A DNA stretch of 18,570 bases from Lachnospiraceae bacterium. GTDB taxonomy: Bacteria; Bacillota_A; Clostridia; Lachnospirales; Lachnospiraceae. The notes beneath the pieces were generated by a model. The model did no database searches. It worked only from the letters and a program-made list of their open reading frames with translations, and was not told the DNA's origin. Position numbers and translations under genes: made by a program. Positions 8,327 to 15,945 of the stretch are shown here, one piece after another; within the stretch, counting starts at the first letter, position 1; each line of letters starts with the position of its first letter. The stretch covers positions 1-18,570 of the forward strand of contig JAFUEG010000190.1 in NCBI GenBank assembly GCA_017464045.1, written 5' to 3'.

Positions 8327-9037
8327 TTACTCTCTCACATTAAATCGTAGGAACGCCTTAACAAACTCACTGTACTTTGCTTTCGATATGGGAATTGCAA
8401 TATCATTGAGATAAACCGTTGTCTGTTCGTAAGATTTAACATAATTCATATTGATAAGATAGGCTCTGTGAGTTCTGAAAAAATCCCTTCCTGCCATATC
8501 CGAAAGCTCTGACAGCTTTCCGTAATACTCAAGCTCGCCGTCTATCATATGAAGAGTAATTTTTCTGTTAAAAACCTCTGCATATATTATATCATCAATA
8601 ACAATATTTGTATGCATTCCGTTTGAATGAATAAGCATGGTCCTTTCTTTTTTAACTGATGCTTTACTTGTTTTTTCCATATTTTTCACATGTAATACAG
8701 CCTTATTTAAAACCTCCAAAAGCTTAACCTTATCAAGAGGTTTCAACAGATAATTAAATGCACCCACATCAAATGCTTTAAATACATATTCCTCAAGTGC
8801 AGTTACAAATATTATTATGAGTGCTTCATTTTCCTTCCTGAGTGTCCTTGCTATATCCATGCCATTCATCCCCGGCATCTGAATATCTAAAAACAATATA
8901 TCAAAGCCATCATTAAACGCAATAATATCCTCACCATTTTCAAAACAAACCACATCTATATCCTTATCAAAAACATTAATTCTGTCCTTAATATATTCCC
9001 TTACATTCTTTTCGTCGTCACATATAGCAATTCTCAT
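8327..9037 (-). CDS. LytTR-family response regulator
   Basis: A 236-residue AgrA/LytR-type regulator. The start is set at the ATG at 9037 because GGGAGGAC lies at 9041-9048 and the protein then opens MRIAICDDEKN, the usual receiver start; the frame stays open upstream to 9127. The receiver has acidic residues D7, D8, phospho-acceptor D51 (LFLDIQMPG), T79 and K99. A LytTR DNA-binding domain occupies about 127-232 (ILIHSN, then DFFRTHRAYLINMNYVKSYE and IPISKAKYSEF). It is the first gene of a two-gene operon with the sensor kinase. Direct repeats at 9133-9161 probably serve as its own binding site. Confidence 0.9.
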   Translation of the reverse strand: MRIAICDDEKNVREYIKDRINVFDKDIDVVCFENGEDIIAFNDGFDILFLDIQMPGMNGMDIARTLRKENEALIIIFVTALEEYVFKAFDVGAFNYLLKPLDKVKLLEVLNKAVLHVKNMEKTSKASVKKERTMLIHSNGMHTNIVIDDIIYAEVFNRKITLHMIDGELEYYGKLSELSDMAGRDFFRTHRAYLINMNYVKSYEQTTVYLNDIAIPISKAKYSEFVKAFLRFNVRE

Positions 9038-9132
9038 CTTGTCCTCCCAGAGCATCCAAATAATTCTTTTAAAAAATTCAAAATCAAACTCTATATAAAA
9101 TATCGACATCCTTACTAAAATAACCATACTTC

Positions 9133-9161
9133 TGTTGTAAAACGAATATTTTTTGTTGTAA
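9133..9161 (-). promoter_or_regulatory. Direct-repeat operator, probable LytTR site
   Basis: Two exact copies of TGTTGTAA (plus-strand reading), at 9133-9140 and 9154-9161, are spaced 21 bp start to start. LytTR regulators typically bind two imperfect 9-bp direct repeats with a GTT core, two helical turns apart. The site lies about 95 bases upstream of the response regulator start. I could not place a convincing -35/-10 downstream. Confidence 0.5.
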
Positions 9162-9193
9162 TAACCTTAAACAGCAACTTTTGTCTTTACATG

Positions 9194-9305
9194 GTTCTGC
9201 GACATAGAATTCCGTGCAGCTGTAACAGGTGCTAAGCATAGCGTGAGCGCCAGCGAGCTATGCGTGTACCTTGTTACAGCTGCACGGAATACTATGTCGC
9301 AGAAC
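9194..9305. repeat. 112-bp near-perfect palindromic element
   Basis: The outer arms GTTCTGCGACATAG (9194-9207) and its complement (9292-9305) pair perfectly. After one A/A mismatch the next 19 bases also pair, and GCATAGC/GCTATGC closes the centre. It is visibly more GC-rich than its surroundings and lies between the regulator's control region and the hydrolase terminator. It looks like a dispersed palindromic repeat or MITE-like hairpin. Short open frames inside it are not genes. Confidence 0.75.
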
Positions 9306-9339
9306 AAAAAAACCGGAAAGGATGATATCCTTTCCGGTT
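9306..9339 (-). terminator. Rho-independent terminator of the SleB-type hydrolase gene
   Basis: A perfect 13-bp stem (9311-9323 with 9327-9339) with a 3-base loop is followed on the minus strand by seven Ts (9306-9312, overlapping the stem base). It lies about 25 bases after the stop codon at 9364. Confidence 0.93.
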
Positions 9340-9363
9340 TACGTTGTATATCTTGGGGCTTTT

Positions 9364-10782
9364 TTAGAAAAAGCAATGGTTTCCAATTATTGTGTAACTT
9401 CCAAGAGATGAAGTATCTATATTATATAATGGTCTGAAGGACATATAACCACCTATGTTATTAGTTCCTGCACACGCTTCTCTTGCAGCCTGTAAGCAGC
9501 TTGGTGATATGTATGTGTTAAAGCTTGGACTGTTTACAACTGTAAACTGACTTGGTGCATATACAACACCACTCATTGTACTTCCCCATCTGCCAGACTG
9601 TAATCTATTGAGGATTACATTTGCTACAGCAAGCTGACCATCATATGGCTCATTTCCACACTCGAGCGTCATAACTGCAGCCATAAGATAAATATCTTCT
9701 TCACTTAATGCTATACTTCCTCTTGCTGTAACAGCAACTGTGGTCTGATTGTCAGCAATCTCTGCTTCTGTTGTTATTTCTGTTGTTGCCTCTGTTGTCT
9801 GAGTCTCTGTAGTTACTGTTTCAGTTGTTTTAGTATCAACTTCTGTTTTATTATCCTGCTTTACAGTATCTTCTTTCTTTTCTGTCTTATCACTTGATGA
9901 CTCTTTGTTATCACTTTTCTTTTCTGTTGTTTCATCATTATCAGCATTTTTCTCTTCGTTCTTGGAAGAAACATCATTATATGCTGATGCTACAGGGTAT
10001 CCCTCGGTTACTTCGATATAATCTGCATTGATATATCCCTTATTGGTACTGTCAACAGCTATACATACCCATCCATCTACTGCATCAGTAGCTTCTTTGT
10101 CAACCTCATATGTAACACCTGTGTATGCTGCTGCTATTACATCAGAAGATGTTGTAGCATCTTCTCTGATATTAACACCATCTTCAGTAACCTTACCGGT
10201 TACACTGTAAAAATCCTTTGCATAGTCAAAAGCGTCATTTCCGGTCTTTACAAATTCACTTTTTACATATCCTGTAACATCACCGGATGTTATATTGATC
10301 CATTCACCTTCAGTAGAATTCACAACAGCAACTGCGCCATTATTCATCTTGCCTACAATTTTTGAATCAGTATCCGCATTTTCTCTAACATTTACATTGT
10401 CTGCTACAGCAACACACTTGTCAGCAAACTCCTTATATGCCTCTGTAAGCATCTCTGTTTCTTTTGCTTCAACATCGACATCACTTCCGGCATCCATATC
10501 CGCCATCAAAATATCTATGGATGCTGCATTTAATTTACTTGTAGATTTAACATCTATCGCAATAATCTCTTCCTGAATTTCACTGTCTGCTGTTTTAGTA
10601 TCTAAAGCTTCACCATTCTTTTTGTTTTCACTTATTAAACTACCGGCTCCATAAACTGCTATAACAAATGTTAACATAATTGTTACAGCAAGAATATTTC
10701 TTACCATATATCTTCCGTTAAATACATTCTTTTTCAGATAAACTCTAAGGTTCTGCAACTTTAATTTTGTTCTTTTGCTCAT
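9364..10782 (-). CDS. Membrane-anchored two-SH3 cell wall hydrolase, SleB type
   Basis: A 472-residue exported protein. A basic N-terminus is followed by one membrane segment at about 27-48 (VRNILAVTIMLTFVIAVYGA), probably an uncleaved anchor. Two bacterial SH3 domains follow at about 122-178 (VNVRENADTDSKIVGKMNNG) and 195-258 (VNIREDATTSSDVIAAAYTG). Residues 270-350 are a low-complexity Glu/Lys/Thr linker suited to crossing the wall. The C-terminus, 358-472, is a SleB/CwlJ-type Hydrolase_2 domain with MTLECGNEPYDGQLAVANVI; E374 is the expected catalytic acid. Family members cleave peptidoglycan. SleB itself is a spore cortex enzyme, but the anchor and SH3 pair suggest a growth or division role here. 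The gene has its own consensus promoter with WalR-like boxes, GGAG seven bases before ATG, and a strong terminator. Confidence 0.9.
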   Translation of the reverse strand: MSKRTKLKLQNLRVYLKKNVFNGRYMVRNILAVTIMLTFVIAVYGAGSLISENKKNGEALDTKTADSEIQEEIIAIDVKSTSKLNAASIDILMADMDAGSDVDVEAKETEMLTEAYKEFADKCVAVADNVNVRENADTDSKIVGKMNNGAVAVVNSTEGEWINITSGDVTGYVKSEFVKTGNDAFDYAKDFYSVTGKVTEDGVNIREDATTSSDVIAAAYTGVTYEVDKEATDAVDGWVCIAVDSTNKGYINADYIEVTEGYPVASAYNDVSSKNEEKNADNDETTEKKSDNKESSSDKTEKKEDTVKQDNKTEVDTKTTETVTTETQTTEATTEITTEAEIADNQTTVAVTARGSIALSEEDIYLMAAVMTLECGNEPYDGQLAVANVILNRLQSGRWGSTMSGVVYAPSQFTVVNSPSFNTYISPSCLQAAREACAGTNNIGGYMSFRPLYNIDTSSLGSYTIIGNHCFF

Positions 10783-10852
10783 GACCTGTCTCCATGTTTT
10801 CGTAACATAGTTACAATAAAATTTAAATTTGTTACATTTATATTACGAAACC

Positions 10853-10881
10853 ATTATAGTTCATTAAGAAACAGATGTCAA
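10853..10881 (-). promoter_or_regulatory. Consensus sigma-A promoter of the wall hydrolase
   Basis: On the minus strand TTGACA (10876-10881), a 17-base spacer and TATAAT (10853-10858), a perfect consensus. Transcription should start near 10846, giving a leader of about 64 bases. Confidence 0.9.
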
Positions 10882-10887
10882 CCATTT

Positions 10888-10916
10888 GTTACAAAAATGT
10901 TACAAAAAATGTTACA
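10888..10916 (-). promoter_or_regulatory. WalR-like TGTAAC boxes upstream of the -35
   Basis: Read on the minus strand, TGTAAC occurs at 10911-10916, 10899-10904 and 10888-10893, with spacers of 6 and 5 bases, ending 6 bases before the -35. The 5-base pair fits the published WalR/YycF site TGTWAH-N5-TGTWAH, and WalR controls wall hydrolases. Further TGTAAC boxes lie at 10831-10836 and 10810-10815, just after the start of transcription. The outermost box is also part of the degV terminator stem. No walRK genes are in the window. Confidence 0.45.
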
Positions 10917-10945
10917 AAGTTTAATACAAACCTTGTAACATTTTT
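10905..10945 (-). terminator. Terminator at the end of the degV operon
   Basis: An 18-bp stem (10905-10922 with 10928-10945, one G-U pair) with a 5-base loop, read on the minus strand and ending in a T run. It begins 7 bases after the degV-like stop codon. It overlaps the first WalR-like box of the next gene. Confidence 0.7.
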
Positions 10946-10951
10946 AACAAT

Positions 10952-11821
10952 TTAAATATTTACGTATGCTATAGCAGCCATTCCCGGTCCAACATGTGTA
11001 CCTATAATCGGACCTATTGAGGATATAAATATATGTTCCTCCTTTGCGCCTTTTTCCATAAGCATTTCTTTCAATCTTTCGGCTTTTTCATAAGCATCGG
11101 CATTTCCTATATTAAAATACATATTTTCAAAATCACTAACCTCTTCTTCAACTCTGGATACAAGATACTCTAGCGCCTTGCCTGTTCCTCTTGCCTTTGA
11201 CTTAACAATCAACTTTCCTTCTTCATCCAGACTAAGAATAGGTTTTATCTTAAGGGCACTTCCTATCATGGCCTCAACCGTTGTCACTCTGCCGCCTCTT
11301 TTAAGATGAAATAAATCCTCAACCATAAACCAGTGTCTTGTCTTTAATCTGTTTTCTTCTATCCACGATTTAAGTTCATCTAAACTGAGACCTTCCTTTT
11401 TCTTCTTGTCTGCCTGATATAAAAGAATTCCTCCTCCAACGCTTGCAACAAGTGAATCTATAACCTCAATTCTTGCATCGGGATATTTATCACAAACCAT
11501 ATCCGCAGCAATTATTGCCGACTGATACGAGCCGCTCAAGCCCGATGTAAAGCACAGATAAAGAATATCCTTTCCATCCTTGACAATTTCCTCAAAAAAC
11601 TTTTTATAGGAATCAGGATTAATCTGTGATGTTACAGGCATTGCACCCTTTCTTAATCTGTCATAAAAATCCGCTATATCCCCATCTCTTTCATCCATAT
11701 AATACGGAATAACCTCATCATTAACCGAATAAGAAAATGTTAAAAGCTGTACATCAAGAGTTTTAAGCACATCAACATTAAGATCCTCGGTTGAATCACC
11801 GACTAAAACGTACTCTTTCAT
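10952..11821 (-). CDS. DegV-family fatty-acid-binding protein
   Basis: A 289-residue cytoplasmic protein of the DegV (FakB-like) family, which binds a fatty acid and in known systems presents it to the kinase FakA. Family motifs are present: VGDSTEDL (7-14), MPVTSQINPDSY (61-72), CFTSGLSGSYQSA (90-102), VIDSLVASVGGG (120-131) and LKRGGRVT (173-180). T64 and S97 fall where the carboxylate is held. The start is set at the ATG at 11821 (MKEYVLVGD) because GGAGG at 11833-11837 would lie inside the coding region if the upstream ATG were used. It follows the amidase-like gene by 24 bases and is the last gene of the operon. No fakA-like gene is visible here. Confidence 0.9.
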   Translation of the reverse strand: MKEYVLVGDSTEDLNVDVLKTLDVQLLTFSYSVNDEVIPYYMDERDGDIADFYDRLRKGAMPVTSQINPDSYKKFFEEIVKDGKDILYLCFTSGLSGSYQSAIIAADMVCDKYPDARIEVIDSLVASVGGGILLYQADKKKKEGLSLDELKSWIEENRLKTRHWFMVEDLFHLKRGGRVTTVEAMIGSALKIKPILSLDEEGKLIVKSKARGTGKALEYLVSRVEEEVSDFENMYFNIGNADAYEKAERLKEMLMEKGAKEEHIFISSIGPIIGTHVGPGMAAIAYVNI

Positions 11822-11845
11822 TATGATAAAATCCTCCCTCATACA

Positions 11846-12907
11846 TTAATTGTAAAAATAATCTATACCATCAGCAATTCCATTCACCATATCTTTCTGA
11901 TAATTCTCATCAAGAAGATTTGTTTCATCCTGAGAATTGCTAAGATAACCAAGATTTATAACAACAACAGGTATATCACTCCAATTTACAGCCGTCAGCT
12001 GATTGGTTTCATAGATTCCATGATTGATTGCTCCTGTTTTTTCAGTTGCGCCCTGAAGTATTCTTGTTGCCAGCTTATAGCTGTCATCATGTAATGATGC
12101 ATTATAAGGACTGTCACTTGTCATGGTCATTGCCATAACACCGTTAAGCTCCGAATTTGCACTATAGTTCATTTGTATTCTTATAAATGTTGTGGCTCCT
12201 GAAGTATTGGCAATCTGTGCTCTTGCCTGATTGGTTAAATCAACCTCATTTTCCTCTCTTGTAAGAGTTACATCATAACCTCTTTTTTCAAGTTCTGCCT
12301 TTAATGCCTTTGCATATATAAGATTAATCTCGTATTCCTTTGTTCCGAGTGTAGCTCCCGTGTTTCCCGAGGTTATACCCTGCTTGGTTTCTTCACTTCC
12401 CGGTCCTATAGCTTCCTGGGATACATTGGGATTAGTCTGATTACCTGCATCTATAACAATTTTTTTAGCAAGCTTTGGTTCATCAGGTTCAGATTCTTCA
12501 TCATCATCTTCGATTTCCGCCTCAGGAGGAGCTTCGGTTATTTCCACAAGTTCAGAGTGAATATAAAAATTCGTATTATCCATAAGAACTCTTGTCCACT
12601 CATCATTATATCCTGTCCTTTTAAGCACCTCTCCTCCTCCAAGAAGTGAGTAAATGCTTGAATCGGTTGAAGGAGAAACTCTTACATTAATTGTATCGCC
12701 AACAGTCATAACATAATCATCTGTCACATAAAATCCCGATTCATCCATGGTAAGTGCCTCGGTTGTTGATGCATCCGTATACGTAGAAGGCTGATATGGT
12801 ACAATTTCCTCTGAAGTTCCTTCAGTTGTCTTTTTACTATCCTTACCGCATGCCGCAAGTGCAAACATGCTCAACACTAAAATATATATTAATAATCTTT
12901 TCTTCAT
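11846..12907 (-). CDS. SH3-amidase_3 lipoprotein, probably catalytically dead
   Basis: A 353-residue lipoprotein. The start at 12907 gives MKKRLLIYILVLSMFALAAC, with GGAGG five bases upstream and a lipobox ending at C20. An SH3-like domain lies at about 60-122, an acidic linker at 124-146 and an N-acetylmuramoyl-L-alanine amidase (Amidase_3) fold at 148-353. The fold is clear (KKIVIDAG, EYEINL, RARA/QIAN, GYLSN), but the active site is not. The first zinc-ligand His is Asn156 (IDAGNQ), the second is Gln245 (FIRIQMN for the usual I-H-x-N), and the catalytic Glu is Asn318 (VVVINLGYLSN for V-E-x-G-F). Only the metal-ligand Glu191 remains. It probably binds peptidoglycan without cutting it. It lies 41 bases after the AAA+ gene and 24 before degV. 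Confidence 0.88.
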   Translation of the reverse strand: MKKRLLIYILVLSMFALAACGKDSKKTTEGTSEEIVPYQPSTYTDASTTEALTMDESGFYVTDDYVMTVGDTINVRVSPSTDSSIYSLLGGGEVLKRTGYNDEWTRVLMDNTNFYIHSELVEITEAPPEAEIEDDDEESEPDEPKLAKKIVIDAGNQTNPNVSQEAIGPGSEETKQGITSGNTGATLGTKEYEINLIYAKALKAELEKRGYDVTLTREENEVDLTNQARAQIANTSGATTFIRIQMNYSANSELNGVMAMTMTSDSPYNASLHDDSYKLATRILQGATEKTGAINHGIYETNQLTAVNWSDIPVVVINLGYLSNSQDETNLLDENYQKDMVNGIADGIDYFYN

Positions 12908-12948
12908 CTCATCCTCCGGCATCTTATAATATAGCCTAGTTTATTCTA

Positions 12949-14457
12949 TCATAAGGACGTATTAAAAACAACATTTTCAATTTCCTTCTTTAAGTTATTT
13001 TGTCTGTCTGACAGCATAAGCCCGGAATTATATTTCTCATAATCCTCACTTCCAAACATGCTGATAAACCTTGAACTGGCATTACCGGCAGTCAGCTCGG
13101 TAACCAAAACAAGCATTTCATTGCCTTCTTCAAACGCCTTTTCGGTAAATACAAACATATTATGGAGTCTTTCCTTTGCTCTTTCCGAAAGCTTTCGCAT
13201 GTCCGAAACCTCGGTATCATATCTTTCCTTGACTACGCCAAAGACATTTTCATCATCCAAAGCTCCTGATTTTGAAACCTCCTCCAGCGCGCAGCATAAA
13301 AACTCTATAATCCTTCTGCTCTTAGCCTTTTCCTTTATGTCAATTGAATTAGCTTTTACACGTTTATCAAGTACATTCTTTTTATTATTTTTCATAGTAG
13401 TAAGGAATTCATATCTTCCGGCCTTTTCTTTTACCGCCTTAAGCATAACCAGAAGCTCGGAAAGATAATCTACCATATCCATACACGATTTAATATCATT
13501 TAATACTATGTCAAGAAGCATTCCCAAAAGAGATACTCTTTCATCAATATCCGCTTTTTTGGCTTTTTCGACAGCATCCTCCGATGCCTTTACATCAAGC
13601 AGCTCGTATACCATATAATCCTTTTTATATTTATTGAACAAATCATAGTATGCGGCAAATTCCTTAACCACAGTATCATTTCTTATGTATTGTTCGATAA
13701 GTTCTTCGGAAACCCTGATACCATCCTCCTCATACATATAAATCACCTCGGACAAATCCTCCCAACCTCTGGCGGTAATATACATCCTGCCTTTTACGGT
13801 GGTTTCCATATAATAAAAATAATCCCTGTTTATATCAAGGAAGCTGATTATGGAGCTGTGAATGCCCTTTTCCAAAGCATACTTTTTCCATGTCGGATAA
13901 TCAGCCTCTACATTAATTATCTTTAATCTGTCGAGGGTAACCACGTCAAACTCCCGAACCGACTTATTATATTCAGGCGGATTACCTGCCGTAACGATAA
14001 CCCAGCCTTCCGGAATCTTGTGTCTTCCAAAGGTTTTATACTGTAAAAACTGAAGCATGGATGGAGCCAGAGTTTCCGAAACACAGTTTATCTCATCGAG
14101 AAAAAGGATGCCCTCCTTTATCTCACTTTCGTCCATTATCTCATAAATCGAAGCAATAATTTCACTCATTGTATATTCCGATACATCGTATTCCATACCT
14201 TCATAGGTCTTGTGTTTTATAAAAGGAAGTCCCAAAGCAGACTGTCTTGTATGATGCGACATAGAATATGAAACCAGAGCTATTGATAGCTCACTTGCTA
14301 TCTGCTCCATGATTGCAGTTTTACCTATACCCGGAGCTCCAAGCAAAAATATAGGTCTCTGCCTAACCACAGGTATTCTGTATTCTCCGTACTCATCCTT
14401 TTTAAGATAAATCTTAACCGAATCCTTTATATATTCTTTTGCCTGTTCAATATTCAT
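12949..14457 (-). CDS. MoxR-type AAA+ ATPase
   Basis: A 502-residue AAA+ ATPase of the AAA_5/MoxR group. Walker A GAPGIGKT is at 40-47, Walker B ILFLDE at 117-122, and the sensor-1 region VTAGNPPEYN and arginine-rich TLDRL follow. The C-terminal 250 residues are helical and unrecognised. I chose the second ATG (14457, MNIEQAKEY) because GGAGG at 14467-14471 directly abuts the first ATG (14466) but is nine bases from the second. The gene overlaps the upstream VWA gene by 11 bases. MoxR ATPases work as chaperones on partner VWA proteins, typically encoded next door as here, to insert metals or remodel complexes. The client of this pair is unknown. Confidence 0.9.
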   Translation of the reverse strand: MNIEQAKEYIKDSVKIYLKKDEYGEYRIPVVRQRPIFLLGAPGIGKTAIMEQIASELSIALVSYSMSHHTRQSALGLPFIKHKTYEGMEYDVSEYTMSEIIASIYEIMDESEIKEGILFLDEINCVSETLAPSMLQFLQYKTFGRHKIPEGWVIVTAGNPPEYNKSVREFDVVTLDRLKIINVEADYPTWKKYALEKGIHSSIISFLDINRDYFYYMETTVKGRMYITARGWEDLSEVIYMYEEDGIRVSEELIEQYIRNDTVVKEFAAYYDLFNKYKKDYMVYELLDVKASEDAVEKAKKADIDERVSLLGMLLDIVLNDIKSCMDMVDYLSELLVMLKAVKEKAGRYEFLTTMKNNKKNVLDKRVKANSIDIKEKAKSRRIIEFLCCALEEVSKSGALDDENVFGVVKERYDTEVSDMRKLSERAKERLHNMFVFTEKAFEEGNEMLVLVTELTAGNASSRFISMFGSEDYEKYNSGLMLSDRQNNLKKEIENVVFNTSL

Positions 14458-15739
14458 AAAGTTCATCCTCCATCACAACCTGCATAGCCCAGCCCGGAAC
14501 CTTAGGTCTGCCCATATCCTCATACAAAAACGCAAACATTACCTCATAGTCCGGAATCCTATCCGGAAATGTCCCGTATCCGTCCGTAAAATATATCAAG
14601 CCCTTAAGATTTACAAATTCCTTTTCATATTTCAACTTTTCAATATAATCAAATACCGGTGTAAAATCCGTAGCACCGTTTCCCTTAAGCTTTAAGTTAT
14701 TTATAAATGTATCAAACTCTGCTTTGCTTTCAATCTTTGTATCCGTCTCGATTTTATCATCACATTGGATAATATGAAGATTAATTTTATTAAAAAAGCT
14801 TTCTTCATTTTGCAGTATATCATAGGTTTTAGTAAGGAATTTTTTAATTATTTCACCACTGCACGAAGCAGAGGTATCAAGTGCAATTGCAAACTCCTTA
14901 ATCCTCTTATCCTTCTTATATTCAAGCGGTTCTATAAGAGGCATATTGCCATAGGTATCAAGACCGTAGGTGTAATAAATATAATCAAACTCATCATCAT
15001 TTACGGTTATCTCCTCATTCATAACCGTAAAATGTGAAAGAAGCTCTCTGTAATTATATCTTTTTCTTACGGCGTAGTCTATATTATCTGTTATGTCCTC
15101 CAAAAGATTTTTATTTTTAGAAAAATTAGAAATTTCTGATTTAATTCTCCTTGAGATTTTTTCCCAATCCTCTTTTGAGACAACTATTTCATTTTTATCG
15201 CTTTGACTTTCTTCATTATCCGGGTGCCAGAAAATATGTCTGTCTATCGCAAATAAACTTTCGTAATTTTCCTTTGCTTCCTCACTTATACCGATTGTCA
15301 TAAAAAATCTGTAGATTCTGTCTGCCGTAAAAACCGGAATATTTTTCTTCAGCATATCTATTATCTTTCTTTCCTCTTCATCCCTGGAAAGAGAGGCAGA
15401 ACTAAAATCCATATCAAGTATTATATTTTCCACAGCAATGTCCGCTGCCAGATTCCAATACGATTTATCCAGTTTATTTATATTAAAATTATGCATAAGG
15501 ATATTATGCAAAAGAATATGCATATAAGCTCTGACGGCAATGTGTTCCTCATCCGTATATCTTCGCAAAAGATAAACCGGATCATAATAAAAACTATCTG
15601 CTTTTTGGTAAAAGCAGCCGGCACCGGTTTCGGACACAGGCTTTAAATGCGAAAGAGCAATATCAAAAAATCTGTATCTTATTAAAATATTGTCCTTTGC
15701 AAGTTCCATCAACTTATATGCATATTCGTTAATTTCCAT
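14447..15739 (-). CDS. VWA-like protein with degenerate metallopeptidase domain (DUF2201 type)
   Basis: A 430-residue soluble protein that fits the DUF2201 architecture: an N-terminal putative metallopeptidase domain and a C-terminal VWA-like domain. In the first, AYMHILLHNILMHNF (71-85) followed by WNLAADIAVENIILD (95-109) matches the family's HExxHxxxxH region, but the catalytic Glu is Ile75, so the His ligands H74, H78 and H83 remain without the acid. The VWA half has a complete MIDAS: DTSAS (288-292), GATDF with T357, and YFTDG with D386. It is the first gene of a probable four-gene operon, with AAGGAAA as ribosome site and an 11-base overlap with its MoxR ATPase partner. I could not identify a clear promoter in the 206 bases upstream. 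Confidence 0.85.
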   Translation of the reverse strand: MEINEYAYKLMELAKDNILIRYRFFDIALSHLKPVSETGAGCFYQKADSFYYDPVYLLRRYTDEEHIAVRAYMHILLHNILMHNFNINKLDKSYWNLAADIAVENIILDMDFSSASLSRDEEERKIIDMLKKNIPVFTADRIYRFFMTIGISEEAKENYESLFAIDRHIFWHPDNEESQSDKNEIVVSKEDWEKISRRIKSEISNFSKNKNLLEDITDNIDYAVRKRYNYRELLSHFTVMNEEITVNDDEFDYIYYTYGLDTYGNMPLIEPLEYKKDKRIKEFAIALDTSASCSGEIIKKFLTKTYDILQNEESFFNKINLHIIQCDDKIETDTKIESKAEFDTFINNLKLKGNGATDFTPVFDYIEKLKYEKEFVNLKGLIYFTDGYGTFPDRIPDYEVMFAFLYEDMGRPKVPGWAMQVVMEDELYEY

Positions 15740-15945
15740 ATTTGTTTCCTTGAATTTTTTATTAATGTTTACTATAAGTTTTTCATTTCTATCTTTTCTT
15801 AGCTAATCTTGAACATCAAATGAATGACTGAAAGCTATGTCATCGCTTTCATAACTTATCATACGGTCAAAAATGTTACAGTTTTATTTTTCGATTATAA
15901 CTCCAACATTATCTTAGTTAATTTTTATATCATTTATGCTTATAT

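Noticed and set aside
9038..9127. N-terminal extension of the response regulator
   Set aside because: GGGAGGAC sits just before the ATG at 9037, and the receiver fold begins there; the extension is leader sequence.
9133..9161. Reading the two TGTTGTAA copies as the start of a CRISPR or iteron array
   Set aside because: Only two copies, too short, and no replication or cas genes; the operator explanation fits the position better.
9167..9437. Two short overlapping frames on opposite strands
   Set aside because: They arise from the palindromic element and terminator and mirror each other in sequence; not genes.
13058..13468. A 136-codon plus-strand frame
   Set aside because: Antisense to the MoxR-type ATPase gene, with biased Ser/Leu composition and no ribosome site.
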